Origin: UBA6522 sp965221035
GTDB taxonomy: Bacteria; Pseudomonadota; Gammaproteobacteria; Steroidobacterales; Rariloculaceae
DNA: 64,000 nt
Assembly (NCBI GenBank): GCA_965221035.1
Contig: OZ244860.1
Location: 124,001 to 188,000, forward strand
Direction: 5' to 3'
Notes under the pieces: generated by a model
What the model saw: the letters and a program-made list of their open reading frames with translations, nothing else
What the model was told of the DNA's origin: nothing
The model's database searches: none
Part shown: piece by piece, positions 24,137 through 33,135 of the stretch
Layout of the letters: every line of letters begins with the position of its first letter
Position numbering within the stretch: position 1 is the stretch's first letter
Made by a program: the position numbers and the translations under genes

Positions 24137-24703
24137 ATGAAGAAATCCACCGACAATCGTCGTTCCGGGTCGCGGGAGAAGAGCGGGGGCGCATCGGTCG
24201 GGCAGGGCGGGTCCACAACTTCCGCGAGCATCCTGTTCGTGTGCATGGGCAATATCTGCCGCTCGCCCACCGCGGAAGGCGTATTCAGGGAGACCGTGCG
24301 TAAAGAGGCGCCGGAACTTGCCGTGCATGTGGATTCTGCTGGAACCCATTCCTATCATGTGGGTGAGCCGCCGGATCATCGGGCGTGCCGCGCTGCCGCC
24401 CGTCGCGGGATCGACCTGAGCGATCAGAGGTCGCGGCGGGTGACCGTCGCGGATTTCTCCTCATTCGACCTGGTGCTGGCCATGGACGAGGACAATGTTC
24501 GAAACCTGTCGGCCATCAGTCCGCCGGAGAATCGTTCGCGTATCCGTCTGTTCATGGAATACGCGCCCGAGGCCGGGCGCAGCAGTGTGCCCGATCCCTA
24601 CTATGGCGGTCCGGCGGGATTCGAACACGTGCTCGATCTTGTGGAAGAAGCTTCGCTGGGCTTGCTCTCCCACCTTCGCGCACGCAATGCCGGGCCGTCG
24701 TAA
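24137..24703 (+). CDS. Low-molecular-weight protein tyrosine phosphatase
   Basis: The catalytic loop VCMGNICRSPTAEG (Cys nucleophile plus Arg, CX5RS) lies near residue 35, and the general-acid segment is VPDPYYGG near 150. The fold length after the loop (about 150 residues) is standard. The first 30 residues are a low-complexity Ser/Gly/Arg-rich extension not found in most relatives, so a later start is possible, though no other ATG lies before ASILFVCMG. The gene stands alone, divergent from the YtkA-like gene and convergent with rne. Confidence 0.92.
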   Translation: MKKSTDNRRSGSREKSGGASVGQGGSTTSASILFVCMGNICRSPTAEGVFRETVRKEAPELAVHVDSAGTHSYHVGEPPDHRACRAAARRGIDLSDQRSRRVTVADFSSFDLVLAMDEDNVRNLSAISPPENRSRIRLFMEYAPEAGRSSVPDPYYGGPAGFEHVLDLVEEASLGLLSHLRARNAGPS

Positions 24704-24751
24704 GGTTCGTCCGATGTGGCGCCTTGGTCAGGCAAAGATGGCGCGTTGAGT

Positions 24752-26740
24752 TTACGCGCCCGGTTCCGACCCACCCGGCTCCGGACCGCCCTGTTTCTCG
24801 GCGTCCTGCCCGGATGGCTTCCGGGAACCCGAGGACCGCCTCCTGCGGGACCGGCGGCTGCGACGCTCATCCGGATTGCCGCCACCACGGGTATTCTTCT
24901 TGCTGCCGGTGGAGGCGTCAGCGGCGCGGTTCCCGCTCGGACCGCGGGAGCGCTTCGGACGCCGGGTGCGACGGTCCTTGCGCGTGCGGCGGGGCCCATC
25001 CCTGCCGGTTCGCTTGGAATCGGAGCCTCGGCTCTTGCGTCCGGGGAGCATCCAACCGAACAGCCGCTGCCACAGGCTCGCGGGGCGGCGGCGCGTCCCG
25101 GCCCTGGTCTTGGCCGGCTTGGGTGCAGGCTTGCGATGGGCCACGTTTGCCACCGCGGCCTTCTCCGGCTTGGGAACTTCGCGCGGTTTTTCGTAGGAGT
25201 CCGATGCGTCCTTCCTGGGCTCCACCAGCTTGTAGCTGGACACGGCGTGCTCCGGCTGCCCGACCTCGTCGTCCCGAAGGCGGACGATGGAGTAGTTGGG
25301 GGTCTGCAGGTCTCGGTTGCCTACGAGCACCACGTCCACGTTGTTGCTTTGCTGGATCGACTGTATCCAGTCCCGCTTTTCGTTCAGGACGTAGTTGCTC
25401 ACCTCCACGGGCAACTGCGCGACGACGCGGGAGGTCCGCTCCTTGCGCGCTTCCTCTCCGACAATGCGAAGGACCGCGAGCGCAAGCGACTCGACGCTAC
25501 GCACGTGCCCGATGCCGTTGCAGCGGTTGCAAACCGATTGTGTCGACTCCTCCAGAGACGGGCGCAGCCTTTGGCGTGACATTTCCAGCAGGCCAAAACG
25601 GCTGATTCGGCCAATCTGGATGCGGGCCCGGTCCGGCTTGACCGCCTCCTGCAACCGGTTTTCCACTTCACGCTGGTTCTTGCGGGGGGCCATGTCGATG
25701 AAATCGATCACGATCAGGCCACCCAGATCGCGGATTCGCAGTTGGCGCGCAATTTCCTCGGCGGCTTCCAGATTGGTGTTCAGTGCCGTCGACTCGATGT
25801 CTTCGCCCTTGGTCGCGCGGGCCGAATTGATGTCGATGGCTGTCAACGCTTCGGTGTGGTCGATAACGATGCTCCCGCCGGATGGGAGCGTGACCGAGTG
25901 CGCGAACGCCGACTCGATCTGGCTTTCGATCTGGAACCGTGCAAACAGCGGCACCGACGCATCGTCGTAATGCTTGAGCCGGCGCAGGTTGTGGGGCATC
26001 ACTTGTTCCATGAACTCGTGAGCCTGCGCGTGGATGTCCTCCCTGTCGACAAGAATTTCTCCGATTTCCTTGGAGAAATGATCGCGGATGGCACGGACGA
26101 TGGCATTGCCTTCCTGATAGATCAGGAACGGCGACGGTCGGCTGACCACGACCTGCTTGATGGCTTCCCACACGCTCAGCAGGTAGTCCAGGTCCCAGCG
26201 CAGTTCCTCGATGCTTCGTCCGACACCGGCGGTGCGGACGATGCAACCCATTTCCGCCGGCGGCTTCAACTCCTTCAGGGCTTTCAGCACGGAATCGCGA
26301 CTCTCGCCGGTGATCCGCCGGGATACGCCTCCCGCGCGCGCATTGTTGGGCATCAGCACCAGAAAACGTCCCGCAAGGCTGACGAAGGTGGTGAGGGCGG
26401 CGCCCTTGTTGCCGCGCTCCTCCTTGTCGACCTGTACGACGATGTCCTGGTTTTCCTTCAGGACATCCCTTATCTGGATCTTCTCTTCCTCCGCCGGCTC
26501 GCGGATGAAGTATTCCCTTGAAATTTCCTTCAGCGGGAGGAACCCGTGGCGGGAAGCGCCGTAGTCCACGAAGGCGGCCTCAAGGCTGGGTTCCAGCCGG
26601 GTGATCCGCCCCTTGTAGATGTTGGACTTGCGTTGTTCTCGGGTGGGTACCTCGATATCAAGGTCGTAAAGTTTCTGGCCATCCACGATGGCCACGCGCA
26701 ACTCTTCTTCCTGAGCTGCGTTTACCAGCATTCGTTTCAT
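24752..26740 (-). CDS. rne: Ribonuclease E (short C-terminal type)
   Basis: RNase E cleaves single-stranded AU-rich RNA and starts mRNA decay and rRNA/tRNA processing. Starting at MKRMLVNAAQ (26740), the catalytic residues fall at D303 (AIDINSARAT) and D346 (VIDFIDMAP) and the Zn-link at C404 and C407 (CNRCNGIG), the same numbers as in the E. coli enzyme. The S1 domain is at about 36-120. After residue 530 there is only a short tail, Lys/Arg-rich and low in complexity, rather than the 500-residue degradosome scaffold of E. coli. The in-frame extension to 26989 is not supported. It is divergent from rluC, as in many gammaproteobacteria. Confidence 0.97.
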   Translation of the reverse strand: MKRMLVNAAQEEELRVAIVDGQKLYDLDIEVPTREQRKSNIYKGRITRLEPSLEAAFVDYGASRHGFLPLKEISREYFIREPAEEEKIQIRDVLKENQDIVVQVDKEERGNKGAALTTFVSLAGRFLVLMPNNARAGGVSRRITGESRDSVLKALKELKPPAEMGCIVRTAGVGRSIEELRWDLDYLLSVWEAIKQVVVSRPSPFLIYQEGNAIVRAIRDHFSKEIGEILVDREDIHAQAHEFMEQVMPHNLRRLKHYDDASVPLFARFQIESQIESAFAHSVTLPSGGSIVIDHTEALTAIDINSARATKGEDIESTALNTNLEAAEEIARQLRIRDLGGLIVIDFIDMAPRKNQREVENRLQEAVKPDRARIQIGRISRFGLLEMSRQRLRPSLEESTQSVCNRCNGIGHVRSVESLALAVLRIVGEEARKERTSRVVAQLPVEVSNYVLNEKRDWIQSIQQSNNVDVVLVGNRDLQTPNYSIVRLRDDEVGQPEHAVSSYKLVEPRKDASDSYEKPREVPKPEKAAVANVAHRKPAPKPAKTRAGTRRRPASLWQRLFGWMLPGRKSRGSDSKRTGRDGPRRTRKDRRTRRPKRSRGPSGNRAADASTGSKKNTRGGGNPDERRSRRSRRRRSSGSRKPSGQDAEKQGGPEPGGSEPGA

Positions 26741-27268
26741 GATTATCCGATCCGTTGGTGGCGGATCCTGCGTAGACCGGTACCGCGGTGTGCCTGGCGG
26801 CATGTGGATGTTCGAGCCCGATTGACGCGCCGGCATGGCCGCCGACGCGGATCGGATGCCGCCGGGGCCGGTCATCCGCTTCCAAGGTTCCTGGCGAACC
26901 AGTCGCAGTGCCGATCTCCGGTCCACGGAAGGAAGCGGGTCCTCCAGCGACGACCGAACCGGCTCGCCCGCCAGACTGTCGGCGGGCATTTCGGGCAGGA
27001 AATTGTTTCACTATGCAGCTCGGCGAATCGATGCAACGCTCTTCGGATCGGCGAGAACTGGCCTTGGCCGGATCCCGAACGAAACATGACCGCCTGAACA
27101 CTACCGCGGGACACCTTAAAGCGGGACCCGCAGAAATAAACTGTAACCGTTGACGCGCCTGCAAGCGCGTCCCATTGATTCGACCTCCAAGTGGCCGCTC
27201 AAGCTACATCGCTTGAGCGGCTTCGGGTCGCGTCGCGTACTATATCACAGCCCGGGAAGCCGATTTCG
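26741..27268. promoter_or_regulatory. rne-rluC divergent control region and long rne leader
   Basis: This 528-bp gap between divergent rne and rluC has no convincing gene. In E. coli, the same gap carries a long rne 5' leader that feeds back on RNase E levels; a similar leader of up to 450 nt is possible here but not shown. A GCGGGAC motif occurs twice (near 27107 and 27121), and a perfect 10-bp inverted repeat lies at 27194-27221. A possible -10 (TACTATAT) for rluC lies at 27238-27245. Confidence 0.45.
27194..27221. promoter_or_regulatory. Perfect 10-bp hairpin in rne-rluC region
   Basis: GCCGCTCAAG (27194-27203) and CTTGAGCGGC (27212-27221) are separated by an 8-nt loop. It has no T-run and lies between divergent genes, so it is more likely an operator or a leader structure than a terminator. 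Confidence 0.55.
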
Positions 27269-28252
27269 ATGAAGCAGACCGCCACCCGTCCCCCTGTCCG
27301 CTACCGAGACGTTGACGCGGATTCCGCGGGGCAACGGCTGGACAACTTTCTTCTCGGCGCGCTCTCCGGAGTCCCCCGCAGTCACGTCTATCGGCTGATT
27401 CGATCCGGACAGGTACGGGTCAACAGCGCCCGCGCACGCGCGAGCTACCGCCTCAAGGAGGGAGACCGCGTCCGGATTCCCCCGGTGCGCCAGCGCCGTT
27501 CCGGCTCCTTCGGGATTCCCGCGAACCGTGTCCGCTGGCTGGCTGAAAGGATCCTGTATCAGGATCGCAGGATACTGGTGCTCGACAAACCGGCGGGCAT
27601 GCCGGTGCACGCCGGGACCGGTGTTGATTTCGGTTGCATCGAGGCGCTGCGGAGCCTGGGGCCGGAATTTCGCGCGGCGGACCTGGTGCACCGCCTGGAC
27701 CGGGATACCTCAGGTTGCCTGCTGGTGGCGAAACGCCGCGCCGCATTGCGGCAATTGCACGAGTTGCTGCGGACCGGCTGCATGGACAAGCGCTATCTGG
27801 CCCTGGTGCGGGGACGCTGGTCGCGCGGGCACACGGAGGTCGATGCTTCGCTCAGCATGCGGCGCAGGGGCGGCGAAAGGGTTGTCCGGGTGGACCCGGC
27901 CGGAAAGCGCTCCCTGAGCCGCTTCCAGGTGGTCGAATACCTGGGCGACCAGGCGACGCTGATGGAGGTGGCCATCGACACCGGGAGGACCCATCAGATC
28001 CGCGTTCACGCGGCCCATGCCGGCCATCCGCTGGCGGGCGATACGCGTTACGGCGATTCCGGATTCAACGACAGCTTGTCGGCGATGGGGTTGAGGCGAA
28101 TGTTCCTGCACGCGCACGGGCTGGGATTTGCCTGGCCCGGTAGCGGGGAAACATTCGATGTCAGTTCTCCGTTGCCCCGGGAACTGACGGCGATACTGGA
28201 CTCGCTCCACCAGGCGGCTCCGGCCCCAGCGGGTCAAGGCCGACCTCCCTGA
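27269..28252 (+). CDS. rluC: 23S rRNA pseudouridine synthase RluC
   Basis: RluC makes pseudouridines 955, 2504 and 2580 in 23S rRNA. The protein has an N-terminal S4 domain (about 12-70, RLDNFLLGALSGVPRSHVYRLIRSGQVRVN), then the RluA-type catalytic core with VHRLDRDTSGCLLVAK (catalytic Asp in RLDRDTSG, about 136-143) and 'GRTHQIRVHAAHAGHPLAGD'. The ATG at 27269 (MKQTATRPP) is preferred over an upstream frame start at 27191. Its 3' end overlaps the convergent maf gene by about 90 bp, so the transcripts are antisense there. Confidence 0.94.
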   Translation: MKQTATRPPVRYRDVDADSAGQRLDNFLLGALSGVPRSHVYRLIRSGQVRVNSARARASYRLKEGDRVRIPPVRQRRSGSFGIPANRVRWLAERILYQDRRILVLDKPAGMPVHAGTGVDFGCIEALRSLGPEFRAADLVHRLDRDTSGCLLVAKRRAALRQLHELLRTGCMDKRYLALVRGRWSRGHTEVDASLSMRRRGGERVVRVDPAGKRSLSRFQVVEYLGDQATLMEVAIDTGRTHQIRVHAAHAGHPLAGDTRYGDSGFNDSLSAMGLRRMFLHAHGLGFAWPGSGETFDVSSPLPRELTAILDSLHQAAPAPAGQGRPP

Positions 28253-28808
28253 GCACCCCGCACAACCAGACCAGCGGCAAGCCCAGCAGTGCCGTGGGAT
28301 CGGTCGATTCGATGGATTCGAACAGGGTGATGCCGAGACCTTCGGCCTGGAAGCCGCCAGTACAGTCGAAGGGTCGCTCGATGTCCACGTAGCGCTCGAT
28401 CCGCGGCCGTTCCAGGCAAAGGAAATTCACGCATGTCCTGTCGGTTGCCTCGAACCGGCGACCCGTCGGTCCATCGAGGACCACGCAGGCGGTGTGAAAG
28501 GCGGCTGTCCTGCCCTGGCAGTCCATGAGCTGGCGAATGGCGGTGCGGCGGTCGCCCGGTTTCCTCAACAGTCGTCCGTCGGTGTCGGCTGTCTGGTCGG
28601 CACTGATCACCACCGCATCGTCGACGTCGGCGATCCGCCTGATCCGTTCAAGCTTGGCGGCGGCAAGCCGGACGGCAAGATCGCGGGCATGTTCGCCCGG
28701 GCGCACGGATTCATCCACGTTCGGTGACAGCGTTTCGAAGTCGACATGCAAGCGGCGCAGCAGGTGACGCCGGTGCACGGAACTGGAGCCGAGTATCAGG
28801 CGCGGCAT
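28161..28808 (-). CDS. yceF: Maf-family nucleotide pyrophosphatase, YceF-like
   Basis: Maf proteins hydrolyse non-canonical nucleotides; the YceF subgroup acts on 7-methyl-GTP. The start MPRLILGSSSVHRRHLLRRL matches the family's phosphate-binding loop (ASSSxxRxxLL). Later motifs are 'SPNVDES', 'VISADQTADTDGRLLRKP' and 'YVDIERPFDCTGGFQAEGLG'. Its place between rluC and yceD-rpmF is that of yceF in enterobacteria. The C-terminal 15 residues (PEPPGGASPVSPSVPGATEN region) are unusual and come from the part that overlaps rluC, so they may be dispensable. Confidence 0.92.
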   Translation of the reverse strand: MPRLILGSSSVHRRHLLRRLHVDFETLSPNVDESVRPGEHARDLAVRLAAAKLERIRRIADVDDAVVISADQTADTDGRLLRKPGDRRTAIRQLMDCQGRTAAFHTACVVLDGPTGRRFEATDRTCVNFLCLERPRIERYVDIERPFDCTGGFQAEGLGITLFESIESTDPTALLGLPLVWLCGVLREVGLDPLGPEPPGGASPVSPSVPGATEN

Positions 28809-28829
28809 GGGGTTGGAACGCATTCGATT

Positions 28830-28858
28830 TTGACAGTCAAATTTCCGCTACCTATCAT
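28830..28858 (+). promoter_or_regulatory. Consensus sigma-70 promoter for yceD-rpmF-plsX-fabH
   Basis: TTGACA (28830-28835), a 17-bp spacer and TATCAT (28853-28858) form a near-consensus promoter. The expected start of transcription is only about three bases before the yceD ATG at 28868. Confidence 0.8.
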
Positions 28859-28867
28859 TGATCGCTT

Positions 28868-29380
28868 ATGCCTCACGCGTTGTACTCCTGGTACAGCTTT
28901 GGTGCCCTGGAATCATTCGGTCAACGACTGGCCCGGATTTCCGGCGAAATCGAATTGAAGCGGTTGAAGCGGTTTCGGGCGCTATTGCACTCGGATCATG
29001 GAAGTGTACGAGTTGGGTTCAGATTTGACCATCATGCGGCAGGATATACCACGGTGCGGTTAGAATACGACGCCAACTACAGACTCCAGTGTCAGCGCTG
29101 TCTGGAACCGATGGACGAAAGGGTCGCCCGCAAGGCCTGGTTCGTGATTGTTGGCGGCGATTCGGTCCCGGAGGGACTTCCGGAGAACCATGAGCCGCTC
29201 GAACTCTCCGGCGACCGGTTTCAGCCGATCGGGTTCATGGAGGATGAACTGATCATGTCGCTGCCCCTGATCCCCCGTCACGCCGAGCTTGAGCAGTGCG
29301 GTGAGCTGGCACGGAGTCTTGTGGCGCTTGAAGATAACGGCGGTGCGGGTTCGACCAATGCGCCGCCCGCAGGACACTGA
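28868..29380 (+). CDS. yceD: YceD/DUF177 family protein
   Basis: YceD (DUF177) proteins are linked to 23S rRNA accumulation in plants and bacteria and precede rpmF. The central metal-binding-like segment CQRCLEPM is the family hallmark (CxxC near residue 80), followed by an acidic stretch and 'FMEDELIMSLPLIPRH', the conserved 'DELLLxLPxxPxH' element. The ATG lies so close to the predicted transcript start that the mRNA may be leaderless, unless translation begins further in. The gene is first in the operon yceD-rpmF-plsX-fabH. Confidence 0.9.
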   Translation: MPHALYSWYSFGALESFGQRLARISGEIELKRLKRFRALLHSDHGSVRVGFRFDHHAAGYTTVRLEYDANYRLQCQRCLEPMDERVARKAWFVIVGGDSVPEGLPENHEPLELSGDRFQPIGFMEDELIMSLPLIPRHAELEQCGELARSLVALEDNGGAGSTNAPPAGH

Positions 29381-29393
29381 GGAGAATTGGGCA

Positions 29394-29588
29394 ATGGCTG
29401 TTCAGCAAAGACGAAAGACTCGATCCAGGCGCGATATGCGACGGTCACACGACAGTCTGAAGGGCGCGACGCTGTCGATGGACCCCAACTCGGGCGAATT
29501 GCATCGGCGGCACCATGTGACCGCGGAAGGATTCTATCGCGGCCGGAAACGGGTCGATGTTCCCGAGCCAGAGGTGCCGGAGGAGTAG
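29394..29588 (+). CDS. rpmF: 50S ribosomal protein L32
   Basis: L32 is recognised by its start MAVQQRRKTRSRRDMRRSHD, preceded by a good GAGGAG site, and by 'HRRHHVTAEGFYRGRKRV'. Length (64 residues) is normal. As in many gammaproteobacteria it lacks the four zinc cysteines of other L32 forms. It lies 13 bases after yceD and leads into plsX. Confidence 0.97.
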   Translation: MAVQQRRKTRSRRDMRRSHDSLKGATLSMDPNSGELHRRHHVTAEGFYRGRKRVDVPEPEVPEE

Positions 29589-29745
29589 CGTCGTGCTCCG
29601 CACCCGCGAAGGGGTTGGTGCCTGACCCGGGCCCTTGCCGGTCTCCCGCGATGCGACCCGAACCGATCGGTGTTGTGCGGCGTTCGCATGGCGGTGGACG
29701 CAGGGTCGGGGCTAGGTCGTTCTCGCAATGTTGCCGGTTGGCGCC

Positions 29746-30765
29746 ATGCCCGCAAGGGTGACGATCGCGCTGGACGCCATGGGCGGCGACCATGGCCCGG
29801 ATGTCGTCCTGCCGGCGGCGATGCGCGTGCTTCAGACCGATGACTCGGTGGATGTGCTCCTGGTTGGGCTTGCGGATACGCTCGACCTCGCGCGCCGGAC
29901 CGGCGGCGAACGTTTCGGCAATCGTCTGCGATTCTTCGAGGCGGGAGAAGTCGTGGGAATGGACGAGGCACCCGCGGACGCGCTGCGCAGGAAAAGGAAC
30001 TCCTCCATGCGTCTGTCCATCGAGGCGGTTCGCAGCGGCGAGGCGGACGCCTGCGTCAGTTCGGGTAACACCGGCGCGCTCATGGCGACCGCCCGCTACG
30101 TCCTCAAGACCCTGCCCGGCGTGGACCGGCCGGCCATTATCTCCGCAGTGCCGTGTATCGGCGGATGCACCTTCATGCTCGACCTGGGCGCCAACATCGG
30201 CTGCACGGCCCGCCACCTGCTGCAGTTCGCGATCATGGGCGCCGTCGTCGCGGAAGGCATTCTCGACATCCGGAGCCCGCGAGTCGCCTTGCTGAACATC
30301 GGGATCGAGGACATCAAGGGCAATGACCTGGTGCGGGCCGCCGCGGATTTGCTGGGCCGAAGCACGCTCAACTATGTCGGCTACATCGAGGGCGATGGCA
30401 TCTTCAAAGGCGAGGCGGACGTGGTCGTCAGCGATGGATTCGTCGGCAATGTTGCGCTCAAGACCATGGAGGGCGTGGCTGCCTTCATCGCCACGATTCT
30501 TAGTGAAGAATTCAAGCGCAACCCGTTTCGCCAGGCGCAGGGTGCGGCCGCGGGCACGGCGCTGAATGCCGTGCGGCAGCGTCTTGATTCCCGTCGCTAC
30601 AACGGCGCAAGCCTCGTCGGCTTGAAGGGAATCGTCATAAAGAGCCACGGCGGAGCCGACGAGTTCGCGTTCGAGACCGCGGTGCGCGCGGCGATCATCG
30701 AAGCGCGCAACGGCGTTCCGGTACAAATAGCCAATCTCATGGAAGAGCAATGTATTCACGAATAA
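29746..30765 (+). CDS. plsX: Phosphate acyltransferase PlsX
   Basis: PlsX converts acyl-ACP to acyl-phosphate for phospholipid synthesis. The N-terminus IALDAMGGDHGPDVV is the family signature; 'SSGNTGALMA', 'DLGAN' and 'VSDGFVGNVALKTMEG' also match. The preferred ATG is at 29746 (MPARVTIALDAMGG); an ATG six codons upstream is also in frame. Its end overlaps fabH by 16 bases. The gap of about 160 bp after rpmF holds no gene. Confidence 0.95.
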   Translation: MPARVTIALDAMGGDHGPDVVLPAAMRVLQTDDSVDVLLVGLADTLDLARRTGGERFGNRLRFFEAGEVVGMDEAPADALRRKRNSSMRLSIEAVRSGEADACVSSGNTGALMATARYVLKTLPGVDRPAIISAVPCIGGCTFMLDLGANIGCTARHLLQFAIMGAVVAEGILDIRSPRVALLNIGIEDIKGNDLVRAAADLLGRSTLNYVGYIEGDGIFKGEADVVVSDGFVGNVALKTMEGVAAFIATILSEEFKRNPFRQAQGAAAGTALNAVRQRLDSRRYNGASLVGLKGIVIKSHGGADEFAFETAVRAAIIEARNGVPVQIANLMEEQCIHE

Positions 30766-31703
30766 CGGGTACGGGAGCGTATCTGCCGGAAAAGGTGCTG
30801 ACCAACTTCGATCTGGAGAAGATGGTCGACACCACAGATGAGTGGATTCGTACGCGAACCGGTATCGAGCGGAGGCATATCGCGGCGGAGGATCAGGCGA
30901 CCAGCGACTTGTCGGAACGGGCATGCCGCTCGGCTCTGGAGGCTGCGGGCCTTGCGCCGGCCGACATCGACCTGGTGGTGGTGGGAACATGCACGCCGGA
31001 CCTGGTTTTCCCCAATGTCGCCTGCCTGCTCCAGGAGCGGATGGGCATGTCCGGCGCCGCATTCAGCATCGAAGCCGCCTGCAGCGGTTTCATCTATGCG
31101 TTGAACGTTGCGGACAAGTTTGTACGTTCGGGACAGGCGGATCGAGCGTTGGTGTGCGGTGCCGAGGTGATGTCACGGATCATCGACTGGACCGACCGGG
31201 AAACCTGCGTGCTGTTCGGAGACGGCGCGGGCGCCGTTGTGCTTGAAACGTCCGGGGAAGCCGGCATTCTCTATACCGATCTGGGCGCCGACGGCCGCTA
31301 CCGGAACCTGCTCTACGCTGACAGCGGCGTTTCGAGGGTCAAGGAGGAAGGCGAGGCGACGCTGCTCATGAAGGGCAACGAAGTGTTCAAGGTGGCGGTG
31401 CGCACGCTGGAGGGCATGGTGGACCGGGTGCTCGCCGAAAACGGCCTGGAACAGGGCGAGATCGACTGGTTCGTGCCCCACCAGGCCAACCTGCGCATCA
31501 TCCGTGCGACAGCCAGACGCCTGGGGATGCCGATGGACCGAGTGGTGCTGACGGTTAGCGAACACGGCAATACTTCCGCGGCATCCATCCCGATGGCCCT
31601 GGACACGGCGGTGCGTGACGGGCGGATCAAGCCGGGGGACCTTGTGCTGATGGAGGCGTTCGGCGGCGGTTTCACGTGGGGTGCGACGCTGGTCAGGTTT
31701 TGA
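30750..31703 (+). CDS. fabH: 3-oxoacyl-ACP synthase III (KAS III)
   Basis: FabH starts fatty-acid synthesis by condensing acetyl-CoA with malonyl-ACP. The catalytic triad is visible as C111 (EAACSGF), H244 (VPHQAN) and N274 (EHGNTSAAS), at or within one position of the E. coli numbering. The 317-residue length is standard. It overlaps plsX and ends the operon or reads on into the L,D-transpeptidase gene about 65 bases later; fabD and acpP are not next to it, in contrast to E. coli. Confidence 0.97.
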   Translation: MYSRITGTGAYLPEKVLTNFDLEKMVDTTDEWIRTRTGIERRHIAAEDQATSDLSERACRSALEAAGLAPADIDLVVVGTCTPDLVFPNVACLLQERMGMSGAAFSIEAACSGFIYALNVADKFVRSGQADRALVCGAEVMSRIIDWTDRETCVLFGDGAGAVVLETSGEAGILYTDLGADGRYRNLLYADSGVSRVKEEGEATLLMKGNEVFKVAVRTLEGMVDRVLAENGLEQGEIDWFVPHQANLRIIRATARRLGMPMDRVVLTVSEHGNTSAASIPMALDTAVRDGRIKPGDLVLMEAFGGGFTWGATLVRF

Positions 31704-31767
31704 ATACCCGGAATCCCCGGAATCGTCCCATCTCGCCGCCGCCCATTCGGTTATAATGCGGGTTCAG

Positions 31768-32694
31768 ATGAGGAATCCAATTGGTTTGCTGTCGCTGGTT
31801 CTGGTTCCGTTCGCCGGAGTCGGCGCGCTGGAACTTTCCATCGACCCCGGCAGTAGCGTGGTCGGCACGGTCCAGGTCATCACCGCCAGGTACGAGGATA
31901 CCTTCGTCAAACTGGCCAGGCGCTACAACCTCGGATTCGAAGAACTGAAGCAGGCCAATCCCGATGTCGACCCGTGGTTGCCCGGGGAAGGCACCCAAAT
32001 CGTGCTGCCTACGCGATTCGTGCTGCCCAGCGCCCCCCGCCAGGGCATTGTGATCAATCTGCCGGAACTGCGGCTCTACCATTATCCTGCGGATGATCCC
32101 GGTCGCGTCGTCACCCATCCGGTGAGCATCGGGCGCGTCGAGTGGCAGACGCCCCTGGGGCGGTCGCAGATCACTGCCAAGGCCGAAAAGCCCACCTGGT
32201 ATCCGCCGGAGTCCATTCGCCGCGAGCACGCCGCCGACGGTCGACCGTTACCTCGCGTGGTGCCTCCGGGACCGGATAATCCGCTGGGCGACCACGCCTT
32301 GCGGTTGAGCATCCCCGGCTACCTGATCCACGGCACCAACAGGCCGTCCGGCCTGGGCATGCGCGTGACCCATGGGTGCATCCGCATGTTTCCGGAGGAT
32401 ATCGAGGGGCTGTTTGAAACCGTGCCCGTCGGCACACCCGTGTACATCGTCAACCAGCCCTTCAAGCTGGCCTGGACCACCGATGGCTTCTACCTCGAAG
32501 CCCATCCGCCATTGGAGGAGGAGGGGGATGCCGCCTGGACGATGACGGAGTTGACACGCGCATTCGTCGCCGCCACGGAAGAGGGGCAAGGCACCCAGTT
32601 CGACTGGGAGCTTGCGGAACTCGCCGCGGAGAGGTCACGGGGCGTTCCGGAATTCGTCTCGCTGGTTAGCGTAGCTGATCGAATACCGGATTAA
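31768..32694 (+). CDS. L,D-transpeptidase (YkuD) with LysM-like domain
   Basis: The protein is exported (signal MRNPIGLLSLVLVPFAGVGALE), has a LysM-type peptidoglycan-binding segment (about 22-75: 'DTFVKLARRYNLGFEELKQANPDVDPWLPGEGTQIVLP'), and a YkuD catalytic domain with 'YLIHGTN', and the 'THGCIRM' nucleophile motif (Cys). It resembles ErfK/YbiS-type enzymes that attach the Lpp lipoprotein to peptidoglycan or form 3-3 cross-links. A TATAAT sequence overlaps an earlier in-frame ATG at 31756, so I take the next ATG. An Lpp-like lipoprotein gene, a possible substrate, lies 120 bp downstream on the other strand. Confidence 0.9.
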   Translation: MRNPIGLLSLVLVPFAGVGALELSIDPGSSVVGTVQVITARYEDTFVKLARRYNLGFEELKQANPDVDPWLPGEGTQIVLPTRFVLPSAPRQGIVINLPELRLYHYPADDPGRVVTHPVSIGRVEWQTPLGRSQITAKAEKPTWYPPESIRREHAADGRPLPRVVPPGPDNPLGDHALRLSIPGYLIHGTNRPSGLGMRVTHGCIRMFPEDIEGLFETVPVGTPVYIVNQPFKLAWTTDGFYLEAHPPLEEEGDAAWTMTELTRAFVAATEEGQGTQFDWELAELAAERSRGVPEFVSLVSVADRIPD

Positions 32695-32812
32695 GCGCGC
32701 CCCGCGCAAGCCCCACACAAGACTCCAGAGCCGGTCCGGGAATCAACTCGAACCAACCGCCGAATCAACCGGGGTGGTTTGAGCGGGTCGAACCGGCTGG
32801 CCGGCTTGAGGG

Positions 32813-33097
32813 TTACTTGGCCTGGCTTTCCTCGAACATGCGGTCCATGCGCTCGTTGGTGGCATCGACGCCAGCTTGAGCGGCATTGGCGGCCGCGAGA
32901 GCTTCGTCTGCCGTGGCCTGAGCTTGCGCCGCCATGGCTTCGGCATTGCCTCCCGACTGGCCGGGAGAGGGTTGCAAGCTCTCCACCATTGAGCGTAGTT
33001 CAGCAATCTCTTGCTCCGTTATGTGATACGCCGGTGTACATCCGCCAGCTAATGTCAAGACGGCCAAAAGCGCGCCAAGCTGGAGTTTTCTGCCCAT
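32813..33097 (-). CDS. Lpp/OprI-like outer-membrane lipoprotein with Ala zipper
   Basis: The 94-residue protein has a lipoprotein signal ending in the lipobox LAGGC (Cys about residue 20) and a helical mature part with Ala-rich heptads (AMAAQAQATADEALAAANAAQAG), typical of the trimeric Ala-zipper lipoproteins Lpp and OprI. It ends in Lys (ESQAK), the residue that L,D-transpeptidases link to peptidoglycan. A YkuD enzyme is encoded next door. A near-consensus promoter and an AGGGG ribosome site precede it, as expected for an abundant protein. Confidence 0.88.
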   Translation of the reverse strand: MGRKLQLGALLAVLTLAGGCTPAYHITEQEIAELRSMVESLQPSPGQSGGNAEAMAAQAQATADEALAAANAAQAGVDATNERMDRMFEESQAK

Positions 33098-33135
33098 GGA
33101 CTATCCCCTGAGTGAACCATCGAAAAGATCGTCGC

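Noticed and set aside
27194..27221. Rho-independent terminator
   Set aside because: No T-run follows on either strand and it lies between divergent genes.
29278..31062. Minus-strand open frame of 594 codons
   Set aside because: It is antisense to rpmF, plsX and fabH and has no domain or ribosome site.
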